A stretch of 64,000 nucleotides of DNA from Haloarcula halophila (GCF_029278565.1 NZ_CP119559.1:1054001-1118000), one strand, 5' to 3'. Positions 8,306 to 16,539 are shown, counted from the stretch's first letter. Numbers and translations are program-made. Notes: generated by a model not told the origin, from the sequence alone.

Positions 8306-9706
8306 CTATTGGTAGCCCAAGGCTTGTAAGCGTGCCGCTATCTCGTCGCTCTCTTCCAGTTCGTCGTCGGTCGAACCGTCGCCGAGCGCCCCGACGTGGT
8401 CCGAGACGACGGCCGAGAGGCGGTCGACGACGTCGGTGGTATCCACCCCGTCGTGTTCGGCCTCGGAGATATCGGTCTGTTCGCCGGGGTCGGTCCGACG
8501 GTCGTACAACTCGTGGTGATCCGACTCCGTGTGCTCGATGTAAGTCCAGCGCTCGTCCCGGACGCCGACGAGTAGCTCCCCGTCGTCACGGCGGCGCGGG
8601 ATCGGCTGGCTCGTGACCGACTCGCCCCGCACGGCGACCGAGACGACGGGACTGTCGTCGATCGGCTCGCCCTCGAAGGCAGGAACGACTGACTGGCCCG
8701 CCCACTCCGGTGCGGGATCGACACCGAGGAGGTCACACACTGTCGGCGCAACGGTGTCGAGTCCGACCGGTTCCCTCACCCGACGGCTCGGTCCGCCGGG
8801 GACGGAGACGAAGTACGGGACTTCGAGGAGTTCGCGATAGAGTTTCGGGTAGTGAGCGAGGTGCCCGTGTTCGAGGAACTCCTCGCCGTGGTCCCCCGCG
8901 ACGACGATGGCCGTCTCGTCGGCGACTCCCTCGGCCGCCAGCGCGTCGAGGATGCGGCTGACGCTCTCGTCGACCTGGCGAACGGTGCCGTCGTACAGCG
9001 TCCGCAGCGTCGCGAGCCGGCCCTCGTCGACGTCCCAGCCCAGCCCGGTCCGGAGGTGTGAGCCGAGCATCCGTGCGACGCCGAGTCGGTTGTCCGAGAC
9101 TTCACGGAGGTGCCGTGGTGCCGGGACGTACGGCGTGTGGGTGTCCATGTAGTGGACCCACAGGAAGAAGCGGTCGTCCGTCCGTCCGACGAACGACTTG
9201 GCGTGGTCCTCAACGTCGGTCAGTCGCGACACGTCGGCGAAGGGGCGGTCGTCGTCACCGCCCCGGAGTTTCGTCGCCGCCCGCCGGAACGGTGAGAGGC
9301 CGAGTTGGACCCACGCCTGGACGGTCGGATGTGCTGCCAGGTACTTGCTGTACCCGCTACTGTCGACGAACGGTTCGAACTCGTCGAACCCGCGGTCGTA
9401 CCCCCAGTGGTCGGTGAGAAAGCCGTTGGCGGCGTTGAACCCCCCCGTAGCGAACCCGGCGTCGGAGAGCCGCTCGGCCAGGGTCGGGGACGACGCGACC
9501 CCGATCGAGGGTCCCTCGTCGAACACCGGCCGTGAGCCGAGGATCGACGGGAAGGAAAACGGCGTCCAGTTCCCGTGTGCGATAGCGTCTTCGAAGACGA
9601 CGCCGTCGTCGGCCAGGCGATCGAGGGTCGGTGACGCCCCCGCATTCAGTGCGTCCGCCCGCAGCGAGTCCACCGTGACGAGGACGACGTTCGACGGGTC
9701 GGTCAT
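8306..9706 (-). CDS. Sulfatase-family hydrolase (alkaline phosphatase superfamily)
   Basis: A 466-residue protein opening with the metal-binding motif NVVLVTVDSLRADALNAGAS. Later come YMDTHTPYVPAPRHLREV and AIVVAGDHGEEFLEHGHLAHYPKLYRE, the second metal-binding and HG motifs of sulfatases. At the nucleophile position the chain has a NWTPFSFPSILGSRPVF segment, in which Thr or Ser replaces the Cys of classical C-x-P-x-R sulfatases. Haloarchaeal members of this type are common near S-layer glycosylation genes and may transfer or remove sulfate or phosphate groups on glycans. No signal peptide is evident, so a cytoplasmic location is likely. Confidence 0.88.
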   Translation of the reverse strand: MTDPSNVVLVTVDSLRADALNAGASPTLDRLADDGVVFEDAIAHGNWTPFSFPSILGSRPVFDEGPSIGVASSPTLAERLSDAGFATGGFNAANGFLTDHWGYDRGFDEFEPFVDSSGYSKYLAAHPTVQAWVQLGLSPFRRAATKLRGGDDDRPFADVSRLTDVEDHAKSFVGRTDDRFFLWVHYMDTHTPYVPAPRHLREVSDNRLGVARMLGSHLRTGLGWDVDEGRLATLRTLYDGTVRQVDESVSRILDALAAEGVADETAIVVAGDHGEEFLEHGHLAHYPKLYRELLEVPYFVSVPGGPSRRVREPVGLDTVAPTVCDLLGVDPAPEWAGQSVVPAFEGEPIDDSPVVSVAVRGESVTSQPIPRRRDDGELLVGVRDERWTYIEHTESDHHELYDRRTDPGEQTDISEAEHDGVDTTDVVDRLSAVVSDHVGALGDGSTDDELEESDEIAARLQALGYQ

Positions 9707-9882
9707 CGCTCACCGTCCCACGTCGACTGTGACGGGACGAGGGCCGCTGGCGGCGGCCGCACTGTCCCGGAGAGCCGATCGTACATACCCGCACGTGGGG
9801 ACACACAGTACTGAACGTTCTGGTCGCGGTCGCGGGCGAGCGAGCCAGGGACGACGGTTGCGCCTGCTGTCGATCAGTCCAC

Positions 9883-10407
9883 TCAGAGGATCGGTCCAGG
9901 GCGGAGAAACAGGAAGATCACCACGTTCACGACGAGCCCCGCCAGCATCAACACGCCGGCGACGGCGAGCAGTAGCGAGCCCTGCCGGCGGTGATACGCC
10001 GACCGGACCCGGTAGCCACAGCCCAGCGCGATCGGTCCCGTCAGAAACGGGGCCACGACCAGCGAGAGGGCGGCGGCGGCGATGCCCAGCCCGTACAAGC
10101 CACCGTGTCCCAACAACCCGTCTTTCGAGGGTCTGACTGCCCGATGACGGCCGATCGCGTAGCCGAGCCCCGCCAGGACGTTCACCACCGGGAGTTCCAG
10201 GGCGACGATCAACGGCCAGGAGAGCGCGCCTGTCCCCTCGCCGTCCGCGACGACGAGCGGGACGAGCGGAAAGGAGAGCGTCCAGCAGGCGGCCAGCAGT
10301 TGTATCGGGGTCGCGAGGTCGAGGAGAAAGCCGACGGCGAGTCCGTCCAGCCACAGCGTCGACAGCACGGTCACGGCAACGAGCGGCGTGTCTGATCGAT
10401 CTGCCAT
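9883..10407 (-). CDS. Hypothetical multi-spanning membrane protein
   Basis: The start ATG at 10405-10407 gives a 174-residue product beginning MADRSDTPLVAVTVL. Four or five hydrophobic segments are visible: PLVAVTVLSTLWLDGLAVGFLL, IQLLAACWTLSFPLVPLVV, WPLIVALELPVVNVLAGL, GLYGLGIAAAALSLVVAPFL and SLLLAVAGVLMLAGLVVNVVIFLF. No family is recognised. A longer in-frame reading exists upstream but would cross the promoter of the divergent gene at 10506, so it is not used. The 176-nt gap between this gene and the sulfatase gene holds nothing recognisable. Confidence 0.7.
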   Translation of the reverse strand: MADRSDTPLVAVTVLSTLWLDGLAVGFLLDLATPIQLLAACWTLSFPLVPLVVADGEGTGALSWPLIVALELPVVNVLAGLGYAIGRHRAVRPSKDGLLGHGGLYGLGIAAAALSLVVAPFLTGPIALGCGYRVRSAYHRRQGSLLLAVAGVLMLAGLVVNVVIFLFLRPGPIL

Positions 10408-10475
10408 AGTGACGACTGTCGGGACTGTTTGCCCCGTTCCGATAAAAAAGCGCCCCACGATGCCGCGACACAAAC

Positions 10476-10486
10476 GGCTAAATACG
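10476..10486 (+). promoter_or_regulatory. TATA-like box for the Yip1-like operon
   Basis: GGCTAAATACG is centred about 26 nt before the ATG at 10506, so the Yip1-like gene is probably leaderless. Confidence 0.5.
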
Positions 10487-10505
10487 TCTTCGAAAACAAC
10501 CACGT

Positions 10506-11303
10506 ATGGTCGCGAGGGGTGTGGGACCGGTCGTCCGGGCGGCCTTCGACGCGGTGGTTCGACCCCGCCGGTTCGTCGCGTTCCAGCAGAGTGCCTACGG
10601 CGACTCGCTGACCGCGACCGCCCGACAGCTGGCGTCACTGGTGGTCGTCTATCTCGTCAACCTCGTGTTGTACGCCCTGCCGCTGACCGTCGCCGGTGTC
10701 GGGCTTCAGCAAGCGGGGTCGCCTCCCGCTGTCTTCGTCGCGGTCGCGGCACCACTGCTCGGTGATCCGGCCGCGGGCTGGGCGATCGCCGTGGCGTTCG
10801 TCCAGAACTGTGCGTTTATCACCGTCGCGACGGGGATCACGCTGTTGACCTTCCACCTGGGCGTCGTCGCGACAGGCGGTGCACGCGGCCTCGTCCAGAG
10901 TGTCCACACCGTTGTCTATACGACCAGCGCGTACCTCGTAGCGCTGTTCTCCGGCGTCTGGTATCTCACCAACACCGACGGGCTGGCGGCGGCGCGCGCG
11001 CTCGTCCGGAACGTCCAGGCGGCGTTCGTCTACTGGGTCATCGACCTGCTGGGGTCGAGCCTGGAACTGCCCGGGGGCCGGCCCGATTCGCTGGTCGCCG
11101 GGCCGCTGACGACACAGGGTCGGTGGGTACTGGCACTGCTGTGTGTCACGACGCTGTATTACCTCCTGTCGCTGTATCTCGGTGCGCGAATCAACCACCG
11201 GACCGGCAGAACCGACGCGGCGACCACGGTCGTCGCCGTGGCGCTCTCGCCGGTGCTGTACGTCGCCGGATCGGTCGTCGCGACGACGATGGGGCTGATC
11301 TGA
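10506..11303 (+). CDS. Yip1-like integral membrane protein
   Basis: A 265-residue protein with five or six membrane helices, beginning MVARGVGPVVRAAFDAVVRP followed by a PRRFV segment just before the first helices. That layout (short cytoplasmic N-terminus with a PxxF/V element, then a bundle of helices with HLGVVATGGARGLVQSVHTVVYTTS in the middle) is that of haloarchaeal Yip1-domain proteins. Their function is unknown; eukaryotic Yip1 proteins act in membrane traffic. The next gene starts one base after its stop, so the two form an operon. Family assignment is by overall pattern, so moderate confidence. Confidence 0.72.
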   Translation: MVARGVGPVVRAAFDAVVRPRRFVAFQQSAYGDSLTATARQLASLVVVYLVNLVLYALPLTVAGVGLQQAGSPPAVFVAVAAPLLGDPAAGWAIAVAFVQNCAFITVATGITLLTFHLGVVATGGARGLVQSVHTVVYTTSAYLVALFSGVWYLTNTDGLAAARALVRNVQAAFVYWVIDLLGSSLELPGGRPDSLVAGPLTTQGRWVLALLCVTTLYYLLSLYLGARINHRTGRTDAATTVVAVALSPVLYVAGSVVATTMGLI

Positions 11304-11304
11304 C

Positions 11305-11808
11305 ATGCAACGAACTGCTATCAGAACCGACGGCGGAGAACAGAGCGGGGACGGGGAGCTACTGCGGACGAACCCGACCACGAAACCGACGCTGCTCAGG
11401 CTAGCGGTGTTTCTGCTACTGGGGCTCGCAGTCGTTGTCGCCCTCCAGCAACGGCCGGAACTGCTCGGCGATCCGGAGGTGACGAACACCGTCGGGCTCG
11501 TGGTCCTGCTCGTGACCGTGTTGGTCGCGCTCAGACTGCTGGTCCGGACTGTCGTCCTCGTCAAGACGACCTACGTCGTGACCCGCGACCGGGTCGAACG
11601 GGAGTACCAGTTCCTCTTCCGGACCCGGACGAAGGGTGTCCGTTTCGAGCAGGTCCGGAGCCACCGGCTGAACCAGAACCGCTTCCAGAATGCCCTGGGG
11701 TTCGGGACCATCACGATGAACCTCGGCCTCGGGAGCATCCGACTGGAGAACGTCGAGAACCCCGAACGCGTCTACAACATCGTTCGGGAGTGTGTCCGGC
11801 GGGCGTGA
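11305..11808 (+). CDS. Bacterial-PH-domain membrane protein (DUF304 type)
   Basis: A 167-residue protein with two membrane helices (about 31-47 and 62-86: LRLAVFLLLGLAVVVAL and GLVVLLVTVLVALRLLV) followed by a bPH2/DUF304-like domain: TTYVVTRDRVEREYQFLFRTRTKGVRFEQVRSHRLNQNRFQNALGFGTI, where the T-x-x-R-hydrophobic pattern and the F-x-x-x-LGFG(T/D) element are characteristic. Starts one base after the Yip1-like gene. Such proteins are membrane-anchored with unknown ligand. Start chosen because the preceding gene ends immediately upstream. Confidence 0.8.
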   Translation: MQRTAIRTDGGEQSGDGELLRTNPTTKPTLLRLAVFLLLGLAVVVALQQRPELLGDPEVTNTVGLVVLLVTVLVALRLLVRTVVLVKTTYVVTRDRVEREYQFLFRTRTKGVRFEQVRSHRLNQNRFQNALGFGTITMNLGLGSIRLENVENPERVYNIVRECVRRA

Positions 11809-11875
11809 CCGGTGTGGCCGACGGATCGGCGGGAAGCCGACACCCTGAAGCCGTTGCCAGTCCGAACCCCGGCAG

Positions 11876-12406
11876 ATGGCAGCCGTCCAGTTCCGCCGGT
11901 ATCGCCGTGAAGACGCCGACGCCGTGTGGAAGCTCCACGAGTGGGCGATGCGGGCCGCGGGGACCGAGCCGGCAGACGTACCCGGGACCGACGACCTCAG
12001 AGACGTCGAGGGCCGGTATCTCGACACCGGCGGCGAGTTTCTGGTCGGTGTTCTCACAGGCGAGACCGCCGAGTCGGACCTCCCGCGGACAGTCGACGGC
12101 CGGGTCGCCGCCATCGGCGGCTACCTCCCCAACGAGGTCGGTCACCCAGACGAGCGGAGGGTCCCCGGTGCCGTCGAACTCCACCGGATGCGGGTCGCTC
12201 CCCCCTGTCAGCGACGCGGCGTCGGCCGGGAACTCCTCCACCGACTGGAGGCCCGCGCCGCCGAGGACGGGTACGAGTTGCTCCTGGCGACGACGGCACG
12301 GCGACAGGCCGCAGCGGTCGAGTTCTACCACGAAGAGGGGTACGAGAACGTCAGCGAATCGATCGAGGGCGAGTACGAACTCCTCCACTTCGAGAAGTCG
12401 CTGTGA
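11876..12406 (+). CDS. GNAT-family N-acetyltransferase
   Basis: A 176-residue GNAT protein. Motif A is present as VELHRMRVAPPCQRRGVGRELLHRLEARA (acetyl-CoA pyrophosphate loop QRRGVG), and motif B as AAAVEFYHEEGYENV near the C-terminus. The N-terminal half (RRYRREDADAVWKLHEWAM) matches the alpha1-alpha2 part of the fold. It transfers an acetyl group from acetyl-CoA to an amine; the substrate is unknown. It ends three bases before the convergent gene at 12410. Confidence 0.9.
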   Translation: MAAVQFRRYRREDADAVWKLHEWAMRAAGTEPADVPGTDDLRDVEGRYLDTGGEFLVGVLTGETAESDLPRTVDGRVAAIGGYLPNEVGHPDERRVPGAVELHRMRVAPPCQRRGVGRELLHRLEARAAEDGYELLLATTARRQAAAVEFYHEEGYENVSESIEGEYELLHFEKSL

Positions 12407-12409
12407 CGG

Positions 12410-12805
12410 TCAGCCCGACATCCGTTCGAGAATCGCGTCCCGGGCCTGCTGTGCGCAGTCCCGGCCATCCCGACCGAAGTGGACCGTGTACGCGTTGACC
12501 GGGTCGCTGAACAGGCCGCCCGCGTCCGGTTCGACGCCGACGACTTCGAGTTGGACGTAGCCGATGGTGATGCCACGCTCGTGGTCGACACCCCGGATGT
12601 CCGCCAGCGGAACCGTCGTGTCGTCGAACCGCGAGCGCTCGACGCGCTCGATCACTACATCGTCTTCGTAGACGGCCAGTGTCCCGTCCTGAAACGAGCA
12701 GACGACGACCGCATCGGGGTGAGCGTCGTGGCTCCCGACGGACCCGCCGGGACCACCGCTCTCGGTGGGTTCGTCCGGGTCGTCGCGCCACGGGAGGCGG
12801 ACCAT
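12410..12805 (-). CDS. Hypothetical protein with PH-like fold pattern
   Basis: The ATG at 12803-12805 gives 131 residues (MVRLPWRDDPDEPTESGGPG). After a low-complexity acidic/Gly N-terminus of about 30 residues there is a beta-rich stretch (VVCSFQDGTLAVYEDDVVIERVERSRFDDTTVPLADIRGVDHERGITIGYVQLEV), then an ending helix (CAQQARDAILERMSG). That strand pattern ending in a helix resembles short-chain PH-like domains (DUF4429 type), but no signature motif proves it. A further in-frame ATG at 12832 adds nine residues. No function can be assigned. Confidence 0.6.
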   Translation of the reverse strand: MVRLPWRDDPDEPTESGGPGGSVGSHDAHPDAVVVCSFQDGTLAVYEDDVVIERVERSRFDDTTVPLADIRGVDHERGITIGYVQLEVVGVEPDAGGLFSDPVNAYTVHFGRDGRDCAQQARDAILERMSG

Positions 12806-12891
12806 ATCCGCGGTTACCACACGTCGGCGCAAAAGTCTTCGGCCGGCTCAGGCCGGATCGAACTTCTCGGTGGACAAAAACCGCCCGTCGA

Positions 12892-13533
12892 TCACAGGGA
12901 CAGCGACGTGTCCCACTCGACGGTCGTGTACCCCTGTGCGGCCAGGGCCTGCTCGCGGTATCGGCCCGCAAGCAGTGTCTGCGGAAGCCGTCGGAGGGCG
13001 AACCGTCTGTCCGCCGACCACTCGACGTCGACGGTCGTCCCGTCCTCGGTCTCGTGGATCGTGACGTCGTAGGTCGCCCAATCCTGCTCCCCGGCGGTAA
13101 CCACGAGTTCGAGCGTGTCCTCGCCCGTCACCGCCGTCTCGACGGTCATCGTTACTGACCGGAGTCCGAAGAGATAGGAGACGTCGTAGGCGGCCCCGCC
13201 GTCGATCGTCCGGACGGTGTCGGCGATCCCCCACTGGAAGGGGAGCACGGGCGGTGTCGGACCGGCGAACGCCGCACGCACAGCGGCCGGCTCAGCCTCG
13301 GTCGACAGCGTGGCCGTCCCCGCGGTCCGGAACACCGGGAACCGAAACACTACGAGCAGGAGGACGACGACGCCGAGCGCCCGGAGCAACGGCAACAACA
13401 ACACTGCGACGGCCCCGAGGAGGCCGACCGAGATCGCCATCGTCCCACTGAGCAGGCGTTCGCGCCGGAGGTACCGATCGGCGACTGCGCGTGCGTCGCT
13501 GGGGACCGCTGGGCTGTTGGTAGGAGGGCTCAT
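12892..13533 (-). CDS. Hypothetical membrane protein with C-terminal SRPBCC-like region
   Basis: A 213-residue product starting MSPPTNSPAVPSDARAVADR. Two hydrophobic segments follow (TMAISVGLLGAVAVLLLPLL and GVVVLLLVVFRFPVF), then about 140 soluble residues with repeated beta strands (SVTMTVETAVTGEDTLELVVTAGEQDWATYDVTIHETEDGTTVDVEW) and a final helix, a pattern seen in START/SRPBCC-type domains anchored to the membrane. It starts 22 nt after the end of the sensor-domain gene at 13556-14341, so the two are likely co-transcribed. Function unknown. Confidence 0.65.
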   Translation of the reverse strand: MSPPTNSPAVPSDARAVADRYLRRERLLSGTMAISVGLLGAVAVLLLPLLRALGVVVLLLVVFRFPVFRTAGTATLSTEAEPAAVRAAFAGPTPPVLPFQWGIADTVRTIDGGAAYDVSYLFGLRSVTMTVETAVTGEDTLELVVTAGEQDWATYDVTIHETEDGTTVDVEWSADRRFALRRLPQTLLAGRYREQALAAQGYTTVEWDTSLSL

Positions 13534-13555
13534 GGGTCGAGATATCGGCGTCTCC

Positions 13556-14341
13556 TCACCTATTTGTTGTGTTTCCAACGTCGTCGAGGTGATCACGGAG
13601 CCGGGCGAGCGGCCGGAGATCGTCCGAGAGCATCAGCCGTGCGTACTGTCCCCAGAGCCACCCGATCCCATCGACGAGGGTGAGCGTCACGAACAACAGG
13701 GCGAACCCGACGAGCGACATCGCCATCGCGTCGGGAAGCGAGTCGACAGCCCACTCGCTCATCGTGAGCCCGACTTCCGCACCGACCAGGAGGTCACCCC
13801 AGGGGATATACAGCGACTGTGTGAGTCCGATCGGCTCCCCGGGAAAGATACCGACCCGTCCCGGAGCGCTGTCGTAGTACAGCGGCGTCGCCACGAAGGT
13901 CAGGGACATCGCGAGGGAGCTGACCAAGAAGACGAACGATCCCATCCCGAACGCGAACACGCTGAACAGGTAGAGCAGTTCGGTCCAGGTAAACCGATCG
14001 ACCACGAGTGCGACCACGCGTTCGCGGACCGACCCATCCAGGAAGCCGTAGGCCGGGGCCGGAACGTCGACACCGAGGAGTGCGGTGACGAGGTGTCGCT
14101 CGACCAGTCCGAGTCCGCGGGCGAGCAACAGGACGCCAACGCACAACGGGACGCCGACGAGAACGAGCACCGTCGGGACGGCCGCCGTCACGCCCGTCAC
14201 CAGCACGACGAAGTAGACGGTTCCCAGCGGAAAGGCGACGAAGAGATACAGTGCTCGGAGGTACGGTCGGGGACGAACGGGGGCCAGGAGGAGCGATCTG
14301 AGGGTCGGAAGACGCTCGCGGAGTTGACGACCGGCGGACAT
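13556..14341 (-). CDS. Stand-alone membrane 'sensor' domain protein (PF13796-like), copy 1
   Basis: Start at the ATG 14339-14341 (MSAGRQLRERLPTLRSLLLA), 261 residues. It shows the arrangement of the putative sensor domain otherwise found in front of bacterial histidine kinases: two N-terminal helices (YLFVAFPLGTVYFVVLVTGV, VLVLVGVPLCVGVLLLARGL), a loop with RHLVTALLG, two later helices (ELLYLFSVFAFGMGSFVFLVSSLAMSLTF and ALLFVTLTLVDGIGWLWG) and an extracellular segment with PLYYDSAP. No kinase is attached. It is divergent from the winged-helix gene at 14447 and shares its 105-nt promoter region. Homologous to the protein at 15515-16183. Confidence 0.78.
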   Translation of the reverse strand: MSAGRQLRERLPTLRSLLLAPVRPRPYLRALYLFVAFPLGTVYFVVLVTGVTAAVPTVLVLVGVPLCVGVLLLARGLGLVERHLVTALLGVDVPAPAYGFLDGSVRERVVALVVDRFTWTELLYLFSVFAFGMGSFVFLVSSLAMSLTFVATPLYYDSAPGRVGIFPGEPIGLTQSLYIPWGDLLVGAEVGLTMSEWAVDSLPDAMAMSLVGFALLFVTLTLVDGIGWLWGQYARLMLSDDLRPLARLRDHLDDVGNTTNR

Positions 14342-14446
14342 ACCGTGCGTTGACCGTCGGTCGGGCACCGACAAAAAACATGCCGAGGACGACGGTTCTG
14401 AGACACTGGCGGGGGGTTAATATGGCCTACCCCGCAAACACGGACG

Positions 14447-14809
14447 ATGCCCTCGGTCGTCGGCGAGGTCCGCGATGTCGACGAAGAGCTCCTCGCTTTG
14501 CTCGACGACGAGTACGCCCGGACGATACTCGTCGCGACACGCGAGGAGAGCAGGTCCGCCCAGGCCCTGAGCGAACTCTGTGACGCCGACGACTCGACGA
14601 TCTATCGCCGGATCGAGCGGTTACAGGACCGGGACCTGCTGGACGCACACCAGCAGCTCGATCCGAACGGGAACCACTACAAGACCTATTCGGCCCGACT
14701 CGAACGGGTCGAGATCGAGTTCCACGACGACGGCGTCACCATCGACGTCGACAGACGCGAACCGGCGGCCGACCGGTTCACCAGACTGTACGAGGAGTTC
14801 ACAGGATGA
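14447..14809 (+). CDS. Winged-helix transcriptional regulator (ArsR-like), copy 1
   Basis: A 120-residue DNA-binding protein. Residues about 13-70 form a winged helix: DEELLALLDDEYARTILVAT, recognition helix DDSTIYRRIERLQDRDLL, then a wing with NGNHYKTYSARLERVEIEF. The same architecture and many of the same residues occur in the regulator at 16186. It overlaps the following membrane-protein gene by ATGA (14806-14809), so the regulator and its membrane neighbours are made together. It probably reads a signal via the membrane proteins or represses this locus; both are inferences. Confidence 0.85.
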   Translation: MPSVVGEVRDVDEELLALLDDEYARTILVATREESRSAQALSELCDADDSTIYRRIERLQDRDLLDAHQQLDPNGNHYKTYSARLERVEIEFHDDGVTIDVDRREPAADRFTRLYEEFTG

Positions 14810-15159
14810 CCGCACACCCACCTACACTCCGTGTCGGGGCCGACCCCTACACACAGGTCACGGTCGAAGGTGGCGGGACCGTCGTCGGTCTGCTCGCGAT
14901 CGCGACGTTCCTCGTCGCGACGGTGCTGTCAGTACTCGTGACCTATCGGTTCGTCCAGGGGTATCGCCGGTCCAGAGCCACGCCGATCCTGTTGCTCGCG
15001 GTCGGGATGTTCCTGCTCGCGCCCGCACCGATGTTCGTCCGGTTCGTCGCCGGGAACCTCGTCGTCGTCCCCTCGGCGGTCAGAGTCCTGACCACCTCCC
15101 TGCTCGAATCGGCCGGTCTGCTGACCATCCTCGTCGTCGTCTACGGAGGGAGCCGATGA
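14806..15159 (+). CDS. DUF7521-like small membrane protein A
   Basis: A 117-residue protein with three hydrophobic segments: TVVGLLAIATFLVATVLSVLVTYRF, ATPILLLAVGMFLLAPAPMFV and LTTSLLESAGLLTILVVVYG, with the YRFVQGYRRS segment between the first two. Haloarchaeal proteins of this pattern occur next to winged-helix regulators. It overlaps the gene before it and the gene after it by four bases each (ATGA), so all three are translationally coupled. It looks like a paralogue of the next gene, which carries FQGYRRNDSPTMRALAVG at the same place. Function unknown. Confidence 0.75.
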   Translation: MTAHPPTLRVGADPYTQVTVEGGGTVVGLLAIATFLVATVLSVLVTYRFVQGYRRSRATPILLLAVGMFLLAPAPMFVRFVAGNLVVVPSAVRVLTTSLLESAGLLTILVVVYGGSR

Positions 15160-15434
15160 GCTGGCTCGATCTGCTCGCGACGGGGAGCTCGCTCGTGACC
15201 GCAACACTGGGAACCGTCGTCGCTATCCTGGCGTTCCAGGGCTACCGGCGCAACGACAGCCCCACGATGCGAGCGCTCGCGGTCGGCATCATCGCGATCG
15301 CGGTCGTCCCGTACCTCCTCGCGTCGGTAATCGCTCCGTTCGTGGCCCTCAGCGACGCACAGGCGTTGCTCGCCGCCACGCTCTCACACACTATCGGGCT
15401 GCTCGCGATCTACCGGACGTTCGATTCTGGGTAA
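15156..15434 (+). CDS. DUF7521-like small membrane protein B
   Basis: A 92-residue protein (MSWLDLLATGSSLVTATLGT) whose ATG overlaps the preceding stop (15156-15159). Three hydrophobic segments, with FQGYRRNDSPTMRALAVGII after the first, mirror the protein encoded directly upstream, so the two are a tandem pair, possibly forming a heteromer. An alternative longer reading in the same frame would overlap two genes and is rejected. Function unknown. Confidence 0.75.
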   Translation: MSWLDLLATGSSLVTATLGTVVAILAFQGYRRNDSPTMRALAVGIIAIAVVPYLLASVIAPFVALSDAQALLAATLSHTIGLLAIYRTFDSG

Positions 15435-15476
15435 TAAAACTACCGGCCATCTGTCGGCTCACCAGCCGGTTGACCC

Positions 15477-15486
15477 CTTATACCGT
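15477..15486 (+). promoter_or_regulatory. TATA-like box for the second sensor/regulator pair
   Basis: CCCTTATACC is centred about 28 nt before a GTG at 15509 and 34 nt before the ATG at 15515, giving a leaderless or very short-leader transcript. Confidence 0.45.
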
Positions 15487-15514
15487 CCCAGGCCTCGTCC
15501 GTGGAACTGTGACG

Positions 15515-16183
15515 ATGACGACCCGATCGACCTCAGACACGTTCGCACAGTTTGTCCGTATCCCCTTCGAGGAGACGACCTACAGACGCCTCGCCTATCT
15601 CCTACTGGCCGGTCCGCTCGGTTTCGTGTACTTCGTCGGTGCGACCACCGGCATCTCGACGGGCCTGAGCCTCTCGACGATACTGATCGGCCTCCCGATC
15701 CTCGGCCTGACGCTGCTGGCCGTGACGGGTGCGGCCTGGCTGGAGGCACACCTCTCCCGGGCGCTGTTGGACCAGGAGACGCCAGTCCCGACCGCACTGT
15801 CGACGTTCCAGCGGGGGCTGGACGATCCCGAGACGGACGTACTAGCAGCCTGCAAGGCGTTTCTCGTCGACCCGACGACCTGGACGAGCCTCGTCGTCGT
15901 GCTGTTGAAGTCGGTGTTCGGCCTGGTTGCCTTCGTCGCACTCGTGATAGCCGGTTCGGTCGTCCCCGCACTGCTTGCCGCCCCACTGCTGTACGACGAT
16001 CCGACGGTCACCTATCAGGCCGGGAGTCTCACCGTCACCACCCTGCCCGCAGCGCTCGGCCTGGCTGGACTCGGCGTGCTCCTCGGACTGGTGGCGTTGC
16101 ACGTCCTGACCGCGCTGGCCGATCTGGGCGGGTATCTGACCGACGCGCTGCTCTCGGTCGAACAGACCGACCCCACGGAGTAA
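15515..16183 (+). CDS. Stand-alone membrane 'sensor' domain protein (PF13796-like), copy 2
   Basis: Start taken at the ATG 15515 (MTTRSTSDTFAQFVRIPFEE), 222 residues; a GTG two codons upstream and an ATG at 15470 are alternatives, but the TATA-like box at 15477-15486 excludes the latter. The order of elements matches the protein at 13556-14341: TTYRRLAYLLLAGPLGFVYFVGATTGI, a second helix with GLPILGLTLLAVTGAAW, then EAHLSRALLDQE, two long helices and APLLYDDP (PLYYDSAP in copy 1). No kinase domain is attached. It is followed after 2 nt by a winged-helix regulator, so one operon. Proposed role: membrane signal input to that regulator (inference). Confidence 0.78.
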   Translation: MTTRSTSDTFAQFVRIPFEETTYRRLAYLLLAGPLGFVYFVGATTGISTGLSLSTILIGLPILGLTLLAVTGAAWLEAHLSRALLDQETPVPTALSTFQRGLDDPETDVLAACKAFLVDPTTWTSLVVVLLKSVFGLVAFVALVIAGSVVPALLAAPLLYDDPTVTYQAGSLTVTTLPAALGLAGLGVLLGLVALHVLTALADLGGYLTDALLSVEQTDPTE

Positions 16184-16185
16184 CC

Positions 16186-16539
16186 ATGGCACAGACACAC
16201 CACCCACAGACCGCCGACAGAGCCACAGAGGCACCCGAGGAGACGATCAAGGCGACCGAACTCGTCGCGCTGCTCGACGACGACCACGCCCGCGAGATCA
16301 TCACTGCGATCACCGACGAGGCGAAGTCCGCCCGCGAGATCGTCAGGGAGTGCAACAGCTCCCGGCCGACGGTCTACCGGCGGCTCAACCGTCTTCAAGA
16401 GGCTGGGCTGGTCACCACGGAGATGCGCTACGACAGCGACGGCCACCACTGCAAGACGTTCAGACTCCGGTACGACTCCGCGTCGATCCGCCTCGGTACC
16501 GACGGACTGTGTTGTACTGTCGAAGCCAGTGACGCCTGA
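16186..16539 (+). CDS. Winged-helix transcriptional regulator (ArsR-like), copy 2
   Basis: A 117-residue protein. After a polar N-terminus the winged helix reads TELVALLDDDHAREIITAIT, recognition helix SSRPTVYRRLNRLQEAGLV and a wing with SDGHHCKTFRLRYDSASIRL. The pattern LLDD.(Y/H)AR...(S/P)T.YRR..RLQ....L......(N/D)G.H.KT is shared with the regulator at 14447, so the two are paralogues. Two bases separate it from the sensor-domain gene. DNA target and signal are unknown. Confidence 0.85.
   Translation: MAQTHHPQTADRATEAPEETIKATELVALLDDDHAREIITAITDEAKSAREIVRECNSSRPTVYRRLNRLQEAGLVTTEMRYDSDGHHCKTFRLRYDSASIRLGTDGLCCTVEASDA

Noticed and set aside
9710-10471. 253-codon minus-strand frame over the membrane-protein gene at 9883-10407
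   Set aside because: The alternative frame gives Arg-rich low-complexity sequence, while the chosen frame has regular membrane helices.
12054-12299. Arg-rich minus-strand frame inside the acetyltransferase gene
   Set aside because: The plus-strand frame has clear GNAT motifs; this is its shadow.
13217-14353. 378-codon plus-strand frame opposite the copy-1 sensor gene
   Set aside because: The product is hydrophilic and low-complexity, whereas the minus strand encodes two coherent membrane proteins.
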